Source of the DNA: Nocardia xishanensis NBRC 101358
GTDB lineage: Bacteria; Actinomycetota; Actinomycetes; Mycobacteriales; Mycobacteriaceae
DNA length: 64,000 bases
Direction of reading: 5' to 3'
Assembly (NCBI RefSeq): GCF_001613365.1
Contig: NZ_BDCF01000009.1
Coordinates: 206,294 to 270,293, forward strand
Under the pieces are notes generated by a model. That model was not told the DNA's origin. It saw nothing but the letters and a program-made list of their open reading frames with translations, and made no database searches. Of this stretch, positions 1 through 8,300 are shown one piece after another (position 1 is the first letter of the stretch; every line of letters starts with the position of its first letter). The position numbers and the translations under genes were made by a program.

Positions 1-64
1 GCACGATCGTGACAGCTGAAACGGCGGTCGGAGACATTGGCGTGATGGACGTGGCGGTACGGGC

Positions 65-1645
65 CTACTTCGTGACGACTTTCGCGATTGCGGGAACAAC
101 CTTGTCGACCAACACATTAGGTGATTGGTTTGTCCATACCTGAAAGGCTTGAACGGCGGCAAGATCATCAATAACCACGATCTTGGCAGAGCTGTTCATG
201 ATGCCGGCCGGTATGCCGCGAAAACCCCCATTACCGGCCTCGCGGTCGGTCCTCAAGACCAACACGACGTCGGAGTGGATGGTGAGAAAGCTGCTGATAG
301 ACAGCTGGCGCGGAGACTTCTCGTCGCCGACCTTCTTGTACTCTGTATTGTATTGGAAGCCGATGTCCTGCAAGAAGTCCGCCTGATCACTGGGAGTCAA
401 TGCCACGGTCAGAGTGGAGTCTCCGAGATTCAGGGCAGTGATCGTATTTCCGCTGAACTGAGGATATTTGGTGCGGGTTTCCGCCAGCAGGTCTACTCCT
501 CCGGCGTTGGGGGAGGCGGACTGTCGGGTGAAGTAGAACGTCCCTGCTGCGACTGCTGTCGCGATCACCAGGGTCAGGATCGTCGGAACGAGGATCTTGC
601 GAACGCGTGAGCGGCGACGGGTGCGGTCGCTGCGGACGGTTGTTTTGAGGCTCGGATCGGTGCTCCCCGGAGCGTGTGCGATCGGAAAATTGGGTTCGGT
701 TGGATTCGGGGCCAACGGAATCCGAGGATTGTTCGCGCGCCCAGCGAACGATGCGCCGCGATCTAGCAGGTGTGTAGACACCGGCGCTTGAGGAGAAGGC
801 GTGCCGTAGAGCGCGGCCTCGGCATCATGGGTGAACGCGCGACATGTGTTGTATCGATCGGCGGGGTCCTTTGCCATGGCCTTCTCGATGACCGCATCGA
901 GCGCGGCGGGTAGTCCTGGACGGGCCGCGCTCACCTTCGGTGGCGGCTCGTGCAGATGGCCCATCATGACCACTGCGGGCATCGTCGAAGGATATGGGTT
1001 CTGACCAGTCAACAGCTTGTAGAACGCGCAGGCGAGGCTGTAGATATCGGCGCGATGGTCGAGCCGGTCACCGACGAGTTGCTCGGGCGGTGCATAGGCA
1101 ACCGTCGCCATGAAATTGCCGGTAGCCGTGAGGTCCTGGCCATCCTCCGCGGACTTGGCGACGCCGAAGTCGGTCAGCAGGACGCGCTCTTCTTCTCCTT
1201 CGTCGGCAGCGGAGAGCAGGAAGTTCGCCGGCTTCACGTCGCGGTGTAGAAGCCCGCGCCGATGCGCGTAGTCCAAGCCTTTGCCGACTTCGGAAACGAT
1301 GCGTAATGCCCGCTCGGGTGGCATGGCCGAGGGGCCTTTCTGTACTTCCGCGGCGGCGTCCGTCCCGTCGACGTACTGCATGGCGATCCACAGTTGGCCG
1401 CTCTCTTCGCCGCGGTTGTAGACCGCGACGATGTTCGGATGGTCCAGACCCGCAGCAAGATTGGCTTCTCTCTCGAACCGTGCTCGGAACTCTGGATCCG
1501 TCGAGAGGTCGGCACTGAGGACCTTCAGAGCGTCGCGTCGCGGCAGTATCGGGTTCTGGGCAAGATACACCGTCCCCATGCCACCGCTGCCAAGAAGTTG
1601 TAGCACGCGATAGCCGCCCACGATTGTGCCGGGGCGCAACGCCAT
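65..1645 (-). CDS. Membrane serine/threonine protein kinase with extracytoplasmic sensor domain
   Basis: A 526-residue Hanks-type (PknB-like) kinase that phosphorylates Ser/Thr on partner proteins from the membrane. Visible motifs are the glycine loop GSGGMGTVY (19-27), the ATP lysine K41, the catalytic loop HRDVKPAN (134-141), DFG (159-161) and APPEQ. A proline-rich juxtamembrane stretch leads to one transmembrane helix (about 351-373), then about 150 extracytoplasmic residues of no family I recognise. The ATG at 1645 is preferred over a GTG at 1747 because GAGGA lies just upstream and the kinase fold begins directly after it. It is the last gene of a leftward run behind four lipoprotein genes, which suggests the outer domain senses or is tuned by those lipoproteins (inference). 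Confidence 0.93.
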   Translation of the reverse strand: MALRPGTIVGGYRVLQLLGSGGMGTVYLAQNPILPRRDALKVLSADLSTDPEFRARFEREANLAAGLDHPNIVAVYNRGEESGQLWIAMQYVDGTDAAAEVQKGPSAMPPERALRIVSEVGKGLDYAHRRGLLHRDVKPANFLLSAADEGEEERVLLTDFGVAKSAEDGQDLTATGNFMATVAYAPPEQLVGDRLDHRADIYSLACAFYKLLTGQNPYPSTMPAVVMMGHLHEPPPKVSAARPGLPAALDAVIEKAMAKDPADRYNTCRAFTHDAEAALYGTPSPQAPVSTHLLDRGASFAGRANNPRIPLAPNPTEPNFPIAHAPGSTDPSLKTTVRSDRTRRRSRVRKILVPTILTLVIATAVAAGTFYFTRQSASPNAGGVDLLAETRTKYPQFSGNTITALNLGDSTLTVALTPSDQADFLQDIGFQYNTEYKKVGDEKSPRQLSISSFLTIHSDVVLVLRTDREAGNGGFRGIPAGIMNSSAKIVVIDDLAAVQAFQVWTNQSPNVLVDKVVPAIAKVVTK

Positions 1646-1765
1646 TCGGTCCTCCTCGACGGATGTTGAGAGCCCGGAACTTCGAGCCTTGGAAGAATCT
1701 AGCAAGCGGTGGGATCTCGTGCGGCCGACCGCCACTCGGGCAGACATCGTCTGCCTTGCCTCGGG

Positions 1766-2989
1766 TCAGGCGCTGACCAAGAGCTTGTACTGTGCTGCTG
1801 TGCGTTGGTGTAAGTCCTGAACGTTTCGCCCATATACCTGTGCCACGTGGCGATCTACCGCAAACCAACACACAGGCGGATGTTCCCATGCGGATGAACT
1901 CCCAGGTTTGGCGCCGAAGCACTGGGCAATCGGCATGTTGGGAGGACTGTCCACCTTCACGTAATTCTCATCCACTGCTACGAGCGGACGGAGTGCGGCA
2001 ATCAGCCGTGTTGTGCTGTCGTGATCTCGAGTGCGGTAGACGAAGGTCCTTCCGCTGACCGTGAGGTAGTCGAGACCGGCGTCGTCGTAGGCCGCCCTGG
2101 CCAGATCTGGATGGGACTCGGGATGAAGCGCGGCGCGTTTGGGGTAGACCCCGGTCGGGTCTGAGCCCTTGGCGGGGAGCTCCTCTTTGGTTGGTGGCAT
2201 CGTTCGACTGAGCAAGCCGTCCACATCGATGGGAAGCGAACCGATCTTGTCGACCGGTGTTGGCGAGTAGCTCTTCAGCATCTCGATCTGCTTATCGAAG
2301 GCCCGCTTGACCAGATCGGCCGCCCGGGCCGGCTCGAATGGGCTGCTGATCGGATCCTCGATGCGCAGATGAACGACAATGTCCCCAAGAGCGATCCAGG
2401 AGTTCATCGCGGCGGGGTGGTATTCGAACCTCTCGACAACTTTGGTGCGAGCCTGTGGGTAGCCCGGGATGCCGAAAGATTCGCCGCTGGTCCGATCGGC
2501 GAGAGCTTGGAAAGCTGAGTTGGCCTGCTCCGGGGTGGCGAATCGGATCACGTACAGTCCGGCTGAACTGCCGAGTCCGTATTCTTCCCGTCGTTGACCG
2601 CGGGTGTGCCAACCGGCAACCACGCCTGGCGCCACTGAATTGAATTCATCGAGGCCTATTCTGGTCGCGGCGTACACATCCGGTGGATCGTTTGGAGTGA
2701 TGATCGCTTGGCCGAATGATCTGCTGCGTTCATGGATGAATCTACCGTCGATCTCCATGAGGAGTGGCATGGCGCTACCGATTCTGATCGCTTCCAAAAT
2801 CGCGCCCGTATCGGAAGTTCTCGTTTTCTCGACATCTGATGGTGTAACGGGATAGTTCCCGGAGTCCAGCTTTGCTACATCGATCTTGTCTGGTTCCGCG
2901 GCAGAATTGTTTCCGTCATTACCTCCGCAAGCGCTCGTCGTGAGCGTCAGAGCGATCAGTGCGGCAAACGCACGAAGGTGTGGTCGCAT
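1766..2989 (-). CDS. Paralogous lipoprotein A (DUF7373-type)
   Basis: Secreted lipoprotein of about 407 residues. The signal peptide MRPHLRAFAALIALTLTTSA is followed by lipobox Cys21, so it should be anchored on the outer face of the plasma membrane. It is the same family as the next three upstream genes: all have an LDSGNYPVTP-like motif after the lipobox and an (A/S)AQYxLL motif at the very end. I recall this family as DUF7373 in Nocardia; its function is unknown. An in-frame GTG at 3004 that overlaps the previous stop is an alternative start and would add five residues. Only 120 bp separate it from the downstream kinase gene. Confidence 0.85.
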   Translation of the reverse strand: MRPHLRAFAALIALTLTTSACGGNDGNNSAAEPDKIDVAKLDSGNYPVTPSDVEKTRTSDTGAILEAIRIGSAMPLLMEIDGRFIHERSRSFGQAIITPNDPPDVYAATRIGLDEFNSVAPGVVAGWHTRGQRREEYGLGSSAGLYVIRFATPEQANSAFQALADRTSGESFGIPGYPQARTKVVERFEYHPAAMNSWIALGDIVVHLRIEDPISSPFEPARAADLVKRAFDKQIEMLKSYSPTPVDKIGSLPIDVDGLLSRTMPPTKEELPAKGSDPTGVYPKRAALHPESHPDLARAAYDDAGLDYLTVSGRTFVYRTRDHDSTTRLIAALRPLVAVDENYVKVDSPPNMPIAQCFGAKPGSSSAWEHPPVCWFAVDRHVAQVYGRNVQDLHQRTAAQYKLLVSA

Positions 2990-2996
2990 GGCTCGG

Positions 2997-4211
2997 TCAC
3001 TCACTCTTCACTAGAATCGAGTATTGTGCGGCTGCGCGCTCTTGGAGCGGTCGATCGACCCTCGATAGTTGGGGGGTTGATGAAATTACAACCGCGACGT
3101 AGCGGTTGTACACAACGGCACATAAACTCGTGTAGCTTCGATTCGGGTCTGGCAGGTCGAGTTTCAAGCACCGTGCATCGATCAGGCCAGGAGGGGGATC
3201 CATTATTTGGTCGTCTTTCCCCGGTCGCGTCAATGCGGTCTGTAGTTGAATTGCGGCAGCGAGGTCACGTGACCTATACACCGTCCCTGCGCGGTTTCCG
3301 ACGAGATCGACACCGCTTCGTTCGAACTGCTGGCGGACCTCGATGGGGTTTCGTAGGAAGTGGAGAAACCCTGAGGGTTCGAAGACTCCGAAATCTTCCT
3401 CGAAGAGACTCATGAAAGGGTCGCTGTAGTCTTTGGCCTTCGGAGCGGCGCGTCGCATGATGCCACCAGGATCAATCGGCAGGTCCAGGAGATCATCGAG
3501 CGGTATCGGTTGTTGCTTGTCGAGCTGGGTGATCTGCATGCCGATCGCCTTCTTCAAGATGTCGGCCAGTCTGGCTTCGCCGGGTTCCGGCAACCCTGCG
3601 TTCGTTATCACCACATAGGGACCGTGCGGCTGGAATGATATCGCTGTGAGCCCATCCGCCGAGGTTGCGTGTGCATCGGGGTATCCGTCGATCGGAATGG
3701 TATGGCGTTCGCGCTGTTCCCTCGTGATTCGGTCGAATTCGTCGGCCGCATTCTTTGCTGCGGTATCGGTGGGGAACCGCAGCACGGAGATGATCAACTT
3801 CTTGGAACTGCGCAAGCTGCCGTTTGTTCGGCTCGAGTAAGCACCCGCAATCAGGCCGAGTTTATCTGCGACTGGGCCATACTCTTTTGGGAATGCGCCA
3901 TCGACTGTCATGCTGAAAGAATCGGCCATCAACCGGACGTAACCGAGATGAGTAAGATCGCTGTCCACATCGAATGGGTGTACAAGGACATTCAATATCC
4001 GCCGAGCTTCGATGAATTGTACGTTCCTCGTGCTGTCGAGTGTGCGGAGCTCGAACGCGGTGGGTTCCTTCTCGTGGCCTCCGGTGGTGAGTGAATCCAG
4101 GTCGACCGGCGTGAGTCCAGGTTGTGGATGTCCCTCGATGGAGCTCGCGCAACTTGTACCGACGATCAACGCGACTGCTAATGTGGCGATCAGCCCGAAT
4201 CTGGTTTTCAC
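2997..4211 (-). CDS. Paralogous lipoprotein B (DUF7373-type)
   Basis: A 404-residue lipoprotein with signal peptide and lipobox VGTSC (Cys21), surface-anchored. It shares with its neighbours the post-lipobox LDSLTTG region, a central segment with FPTDTAAKNAADEF (typical of this family: a beta strand followed by a helix), and the terminal AAQYSILVKS motif. The GTG start at 4211 has GAGG eight bases upstream, and this ribosome site overlaps the stop codon of lipoprotein C (10-bp gap), so the two are probably translated together. Function unknown. Confidence 0.87.
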   Translation of the reverse strand: MKTRFGLIATLAVALIVGTSCASSIEGHPQPGLTPVDLDSLTTGGHEKEPTAFELRTLDSTRNVQFIEARRILNVLVHPFDVDSDLTHLGYVRLMADSFSMTVDGAFPKEYGPVADKLGLIAGAYSSRTNGSLRSSKKLIISVLRFPTDTAAKNAADEFDRITREQRERHTIPIDGYPDAHATSADGLTAISFQPHGPYVVITNAGLPEPGEARLADILKKAIGMQITQLDKQQPIPLDDLLDLPIDPGGIMRRAAPKAKDYSDPFMSLFEEDFGVFEPSGFLHFLRNPIEVRQQFERSGVDLVGNRAGTVYRSRDLAAAIQLQTALTRPGKDDQIMDPPPGLIDARCLKLDLPDPNRSYTSLCAVVYNRYVAVVISSTPQLSRVDRPLQERAAAQYSILVKSE

Positions 4212-4221
4212 GTGAGAATCC

Positions 4222-5439
4222 TCATTTTCGGGTGAGTAGCACGTACTGTGCTGATGTCTTCTGGTGCAGATCCTGCACTTGTTCCGCCCTGGTCAGAATG
4301 ATATATCTATCGACCTGGAATACGCATGAGCTGTAGGCCATTCTTTCGATGCCGAGGGAATTGTAATACTTTCCCTCGCATTCGGCATTCGACCCGAGTC
4401 CGGCGGGCGCGTCCAAAAGCTTTTCATCAGATTCTAAATGTGTCGATGGTCGCCATGATTTCCACAATGATTCCGCACCTTTGCTGGACTTGCTGCGAAA
4501 GATGACCGCATCGCCGAAAGAAATCAGCTCAATACCCGCCTTCTCCAGTTCCCCCAGCGTGGTCTGGTCTGGATTCGCCAACAATGGAAGTGAGCCGCGG
4601 CCGGTGTAGAAGCCATCGGGTTCGGGCCGACTTGGCGATTCCGGATCGCTCGGCAGTGTGCGTCCGAGGATGCCATACGGATCCAAGGGGATTCGCGCAA
4701 GCTGATCCGCCGGCGTCGGCGCAAACTTCTGGAGCAGCGGTATCTGAACGTCGAGCATGCGCTCGACCTGCGAAGTCAAAGCAGGGAGGTCGGGTAATGA
4801 GGTGTCGTCCACGACTTTGATGAAGATTACATAGCGGTCGTGGACTGTCCAGGAACCAATAGAGGAGACTGTCGGCCGCCAGTGGGCGGAAGTGTTGGGG
4901 TGCTTGGTGATCGAAACCGGCTGATTGTCGCGGTTGTAGGTGAAGTCATCACGCTCCAGCGCCGGGCCGACCCCCTGCGCGGTCTGGGCGTCGGGAAACA
5001 TCAGCACCGCCAGGTTCATCGTTCGCCGCTTGTCTTCTGAAGCCCCGCCGGTGGACCAGGCATTGACCCATCCTGTGACAAGATCCTTCGCGACCTCGTC
5101 GAACGTGTCATTGATGACCAGGTTGCCGAGGGTCTTGCGGTTGAGCACTATGTGCGGTCGGAGATGCCAGGAGTCCTCGACATACGATTGGTCCGCTTCG
5201 TAGGGGAGAGCAACGTAGTCGGCGAGCCGCTGGGCTTCACGCGCGCGAGCCTGCTCACTGCTCTTCGCGTTGCCTATTTCGCGCGGCTCTGTCCGATAGT
5301 TGCCGACGTCGAGTCCGGATGTATCAGCTTCTACTCGGACCGCTCGTCCGCTCACTTCAGCGCCGCATGCGCTCGCGGTGAACGCCAAGGCTGCCGTGAT
5401 GGCCACTGTGATGGCAGCACGAATTGGTATGGGCTGCAC
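4222..5439 (-). CDS. Paralogous lipoprotein C (DUF7373-type)
   Basis: A 405-residue lipoprotein with a hydrophobic signal peptide and lipobox TASAC (Cys25). After the lipobox it carries LDVGNYRTEP, the version closest to the family consensus seen in all four copies. It ends in TSAQYVLLTRK. The GTG start at 5439 has a strong GAGGGGGG site eight bases upstream. It heads the tight C-B-A run. A 160-bp gap separates it from lipoprotein D, so it may have its own promoter. Function unknown; probably arose by tandem duplication. Confidence 0.87.
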   Translation of the reverse strand: MQPIPIRAAITVAITAALAFTASACGAEVSGRAVRVEADTSGLDVGNYRTEPREIGNAKSSEQARAREAQRLADYVALPYEADQSYVEDSWHLRPHIVLNRKTLGNLVINDTFDEVAKDLVTGWVNAWSTGGASEDKRRTMNLAVLMFPDAQTAQGVGPALERDDFTYNRDNQPVSITKHPNTSAHWRPTVSSIGSWTVHDRYVIFIKVVDDTSLPDLPALTSQVERMLDVQIPLLQKFAPTPADQLARIPLDPYGILGRTLPSDPESPSRPEPDGFYTGRGSLPLLANPDQTTLGELEKAGIELISFGDAVIFRSKSSKGAESLWKSWRPSTHLESDEKLLDAPAGLGSNAECEGKYYNSLGIERMAYSSCVFQVDRYIILTRAEQVQDLHQKTSAQYVLLTRK

Positions 5440-5599
5440 AGGTATACCCCCCTCATTTCACGAACCTCGCAGGATATTACTGTGCAGCCCGCCCTACGTC
5501 AGCGTTGGGCCGACACAGCAGCCGCGGTCTATGAGGCGGCCGGATCGGTCTGAAGCCTGGTGGGAGTTGCGGTCGGGAAGGCCGGTTCGAGGTCGTGGC

Positions 5600-6805
5600 T
5601 CACAAGCTATTGGCCAGCAACGCGTATTGCGCCGCCACCTTCTGGCGGACGTCGGGCTCCTTGTCGCTGGTCACCACGCCGACGTAGCGCTTGTAGGGCA
5701 CGTAGCAGCGGTACTTGTACTCGCGCTCCGGGTCGCCTTTGCTGTTGAGCTGCAGGCACTTCGCGCCCGGGACGTCTCTGGGGGCGTCGATGGGATCGAA
5801 CTGGTCGCCGACGGTGTCGATGAGGCCGGTGACGAGTTTCTGGGCGGCGTCGCTGTCGCGGGTGCGGGTCACCGAGCTGGCGTCCACGATGGCGATCTTG
5901 TCGACGCCCGTCTCTTCGATGAGGCGCTGGGTGGCGGCTTCGTCGTCGGCGGAGTGGATGCCGTGGTTGCCGCTGTAGATGGCGAAGGTGACCGGGTCGG
6001 GGGAGTGTCCGCCGCGGTCGGCGACGGCGACGCGGGCCAGCAGGCCGTCCGGGTCGACCTTCAAGGTGTCGAGTTTGGCGACCGGGGTCGGCTGGAATTT
6101 GTCCAGCGCGGGCACCTGGGCGGCGAACGTCTTGTCCACCCAGTTCACCAGGTCGGTGCTGTCGGCGCGGGGACGCTGCACGAACAGCGAGATGACGAAC
6201 TCGCGGTGGGCGAGGAAGGCGCCGACGTTGGGAACGCCTGGGCGCCAATGTAGATAGGCGTCGGGGTACTTGGTGGACCCGAGCCTGCGGTTCTGGTCGG
6301 AGACGCCGATGTCGGCGTCCTCCAGTTCGCGGGCGGCGAGCTTGGCGGTGGCCTCGTCGGGGAAGCGGAACACGACGTTGGTGACCGCGGTGGCGTCGGC
6401 GGCGGGGCGGGTCTGCCCGGCGGGATCGGCCTTGTCGGAACCGCTCGCGGCGAAACCGGTCACCATTTTGCGGTTGTCCAGGACCGGTTTGGAGACGTTG
6501 GCGACGAAGTCGAGTGCGGCTTCGGTGTCGGTGAGCACGGTGCTGCCGCGCCCGAAGTTCAGCGACGGATCGATGCGCACGGTGGGTACCACGGCCTCGG
6601 ACATGCGCATGCCTTCCAGCAGCGCGCCGTCGCCGCCCGAATCCTGGTCGTAGGCATGCTTGTTCACCGGATAGGTGCCCACTTCCAGTTTGCGGACGTC
6701 GAGTTCGCCAGGTAGCGCGGTGCCCGCCACGCCACTGCACCCGGTCAACGCACCGGCCGCCACCACACACGCCGCCAAGATCGCGATGCGCGAAGTCCGA
6801 ACCAT
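5600..6805 (-). CDS. Paralogous lipoprotein D (DUF7373-type)
   Basis: A 401-residue lipoprotein with lipobox ALTGC (Cys23), then KLEVGTYPVN, the same anchor motif as its three paralogues, and a terminal VAAQYALLANS. Its GC content looks higher than that of copies A-C, so it may be the resident copy and the others older or imported duplicates (inference from codon appearance only). The ATG at 6805 has GAGGGG seven bases upstream. It is divergent from the FHA gene with about 140 bp between the starts. Function unknown. Confidence 0.87.
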   Translation of the reverse strand: MVRTSRIAILAACVVAAGALTGCSGVAGTALPGELDVRKLEVGTYPVNKHAYDQDSGGDGALLEGMRMSEAVVPTVRIDPSLNFGRGSTVLTDTEAALDFVANVSKPVLDNRKMVTGFAASGSDKADPAGQTRPAADATAVTNVVFRFPDEATAKLAARELEDADIGVSDQNRRLGSTKYPDAYLHWRPGVPNVGAFLAHREFVISLFVQRPRADSTDLVNWVDKTFAAQVPALDKFQPTPVAKLDTLKVDPDGLLARVAVADRGGHSPDPVTFAIYSGNHGIHSADDEAATQRLIEETGVDKIAIVDASSVTRTRDSDAAQKLVTGLIDTVGDQFDPIDAPRDVPGAKCLQLNSKGDPEREYKYRCYVPYKRYVGVVTSDKEPDVRQKVAAQYALLANSL

Positions 6806-6903
6806 GACAGGCCCCTCGTTCCTCCCGTACCTGCCCTTGAAGTTACCCGACGAACGCCGGGCAGAGCGACCGATCGGACACCGATTGCAATACGCTGGGG
6901 GAC

Positions 6904-6951
6904 ATGGCGACGACCTTGAACCAGACCACCGGTGGAGGCCGATTCCGGTGA
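6904..6951 (+). other. Possible 15-codon leader ORF, or the true N-terminus split by a frameshift
   Basis: An ATG at 6904 opens a 15-codon frame (MATTLNQTTGGGRFR) whose TGA overlaps the GTG start of the FHA gene as GTGA. A hexamer TACGCT at 6891-6896 could be a -10 element that would make this ATG nearly leaderless. Either it is a short translationally coupled leader or a one-base indel has split the real N-terminus: adding one G would read GRFR directly into VKDRQ. The sequence cannot decide. Confidence 0.4.
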
Positions 6952-8264
6952 AGGATCGGCAGGTCGAGGTCGTCGCGGGGAATCACGCCGTCGCCCGGGT
7001 CGCGGGCGCGGTGCTGGTGGTCGCGCATCGGGGCCGGGACAAGCCGACCGAGGACGCGCCCGCCGTCATCGCGCTGGAATCGCTGGCGGAACTGGTCAGA
7101 GCGGCCGTCGAGCAACAGCCGAACGGTCCCGGCGCGCTGGTCGCCCGCGAGGCGACGCGCTGGCTCATGAAACACGCGGAGCAGATCAGTCCCGGTGTGC
7201 CGATAGATTTCGGCATTCTCTCCACGGCGGAGAACGGCGGGGTGGCGATCTTCTTGCACGGTGCGGTGACCGCGGTGCTCGCCGGAGACGGCAGGGTCGA
7301 GCGGTATCGGGGCAGCGACGCGGCGTTCACCGTCGACCGGGTCGCGTCCGTTCCCGCGCTCGGCGTCGCGCTGTTCATCGACGACGACAAGGGCCGGGTT
7401 CCGGAAATTCCCGAGCGGCGCGGAATCGGCTGGCTGGTCGAAGGTATCGCGCAGGCCGGAGGCGCGATCGTGTGGTCGGACGGCGCTCGTTCACGTTCGG
7501 CGCAGGCCGCCCGGCCGGACACCGCCGAACAGCGTGCGCCGCAGCACCATCGCACGCCTGTCGCGCCGCTGCCGACGGCCCGTATCGATCCGGAACCGCG
7601 TCAGCGGCCGCGCCCCGAACCGCAACCCGCGGCGACGCAGGCGTCGACCTCGATGCTGGACTCGGTGGCCGACCAGCCCGACCCGCACGAGGCCGACACC
7701 CAGATCGGCGGCACCAACCCGGCGCCGCAACCCGATCCGGATCTGCAGCGCCGCCTGGAGGCCACCGCCAAGGCGACCGCGCTCACCGTGAAGGTGATGG
7801 GATTCAAGTGCGCGCGAGCCCATCCCAGCGATCCACGCGCGGCGTTCTGCACCGTCTGCGGCATGCCGGTCGATCAGACCCAGGCGCTGATCGAGGTGGT
7901 ACGCCCGCCGCTCGGCATGCTGATCCTCGACGACGGCATGACCTACATGCTGGCCGCCGACGCGGTGCTCGGCCGCGATCCCGAGCATTCCGAGGCGGCG
8001 CAGCGCGGGTTGATTCCGCTGAAGGTCGAGGACAACTCCGGCGGAATGTCGCGCGCGCACGCGGAGATTCGGCTCATCAACTGGGATGTGGCCGTGGTGG
8101 ACCGCGGCTCGACCAACGGCACCCGCACGCGGCCGCCCGGGTTCCGCGACTGGATCCGCCTCAATCCCAACCAGCCGATGATCCTGGTACCCGGCACCGA
8201 GGTGATGCTCGGAAACCGGGTGCTGCGCTTCGAGCCCGCCGCGCCGCCGCCGTTCGGAGGCTGA
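6948..8264 (+). CDS. FHA-domain protein with PP2C-like N-terminal region
   Basis: A 438-residue cytoplasmic protein. Residues 1-170 resemble a degenerate PP2C-like fold (the GILSTAENGGVAIFLHG and AVLAGDGRVERYRG strands), but I cannot see a full set of PP2C metal aspartates. A proline-rich linker follows, then a small Cys cluster (FKCARAHP, FCTVCGMP) like a zinc ribbon. A C-terminal FHA domain has GRDPEHSE, SRAHAEI and DRGSTNGT, which would bind phosphothreonine. The start is a GTG at 6948 with GGAGG nine bases upstream. Its position beside a kinase-lipoprotein operon and the FHA-ABC exporter suggests a role in reading Ser/Thr phosphorylation. Confidence 0.85.
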   Translation: MKDRQVEVVAGNHAVARVAGAVLVVAHRGRDKPTEDAPAVIALESLAELVRAAVEQQPNGPGALVAREATRWLMKHAEQISPGVPIDFGILSTAENGGVAIFLHGAVTAVLAGDGRVERYRGSDAAFTVDRVASVPALGVALFIDDDKGRVPEIPERRGIGWLVEGIAQAGGAIVWSDGARSRSAQAARPDTAEQRAPQHHRTPVAPLPTARIDPEPRQRPRPEPQPAATQASTSMLDSVADQPDPHEADTQIGGTNPAPQPDPDLQRRLEATAKATALTVKVMGFKCARAHPSDPRAAFCTVCGMPVDQTQALIEVVRPPLGMLILDDGMTYMLAADAVLGRDPEHSEAAQRGLIPLKVEDNSGGMSRAHAEIRLINWDVAVVDRGSTNGTRTRPPGFRDWIRLNPNQPMILVPGTEVMLGNRVLRFEPAAPPPFGG

Positions 8265-8300
8265 CGGGCCGCCGCGCCCCGACCGGAGCACTTGCCGGAC

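Noticed and set aside
1068..1922. Long open frame overlapping the first kinase gene on the same strand
   Set aside because: Arg-rich translation in a shifted frame of the kinase and lipoprotein A; no family resemblance or ribosome site.
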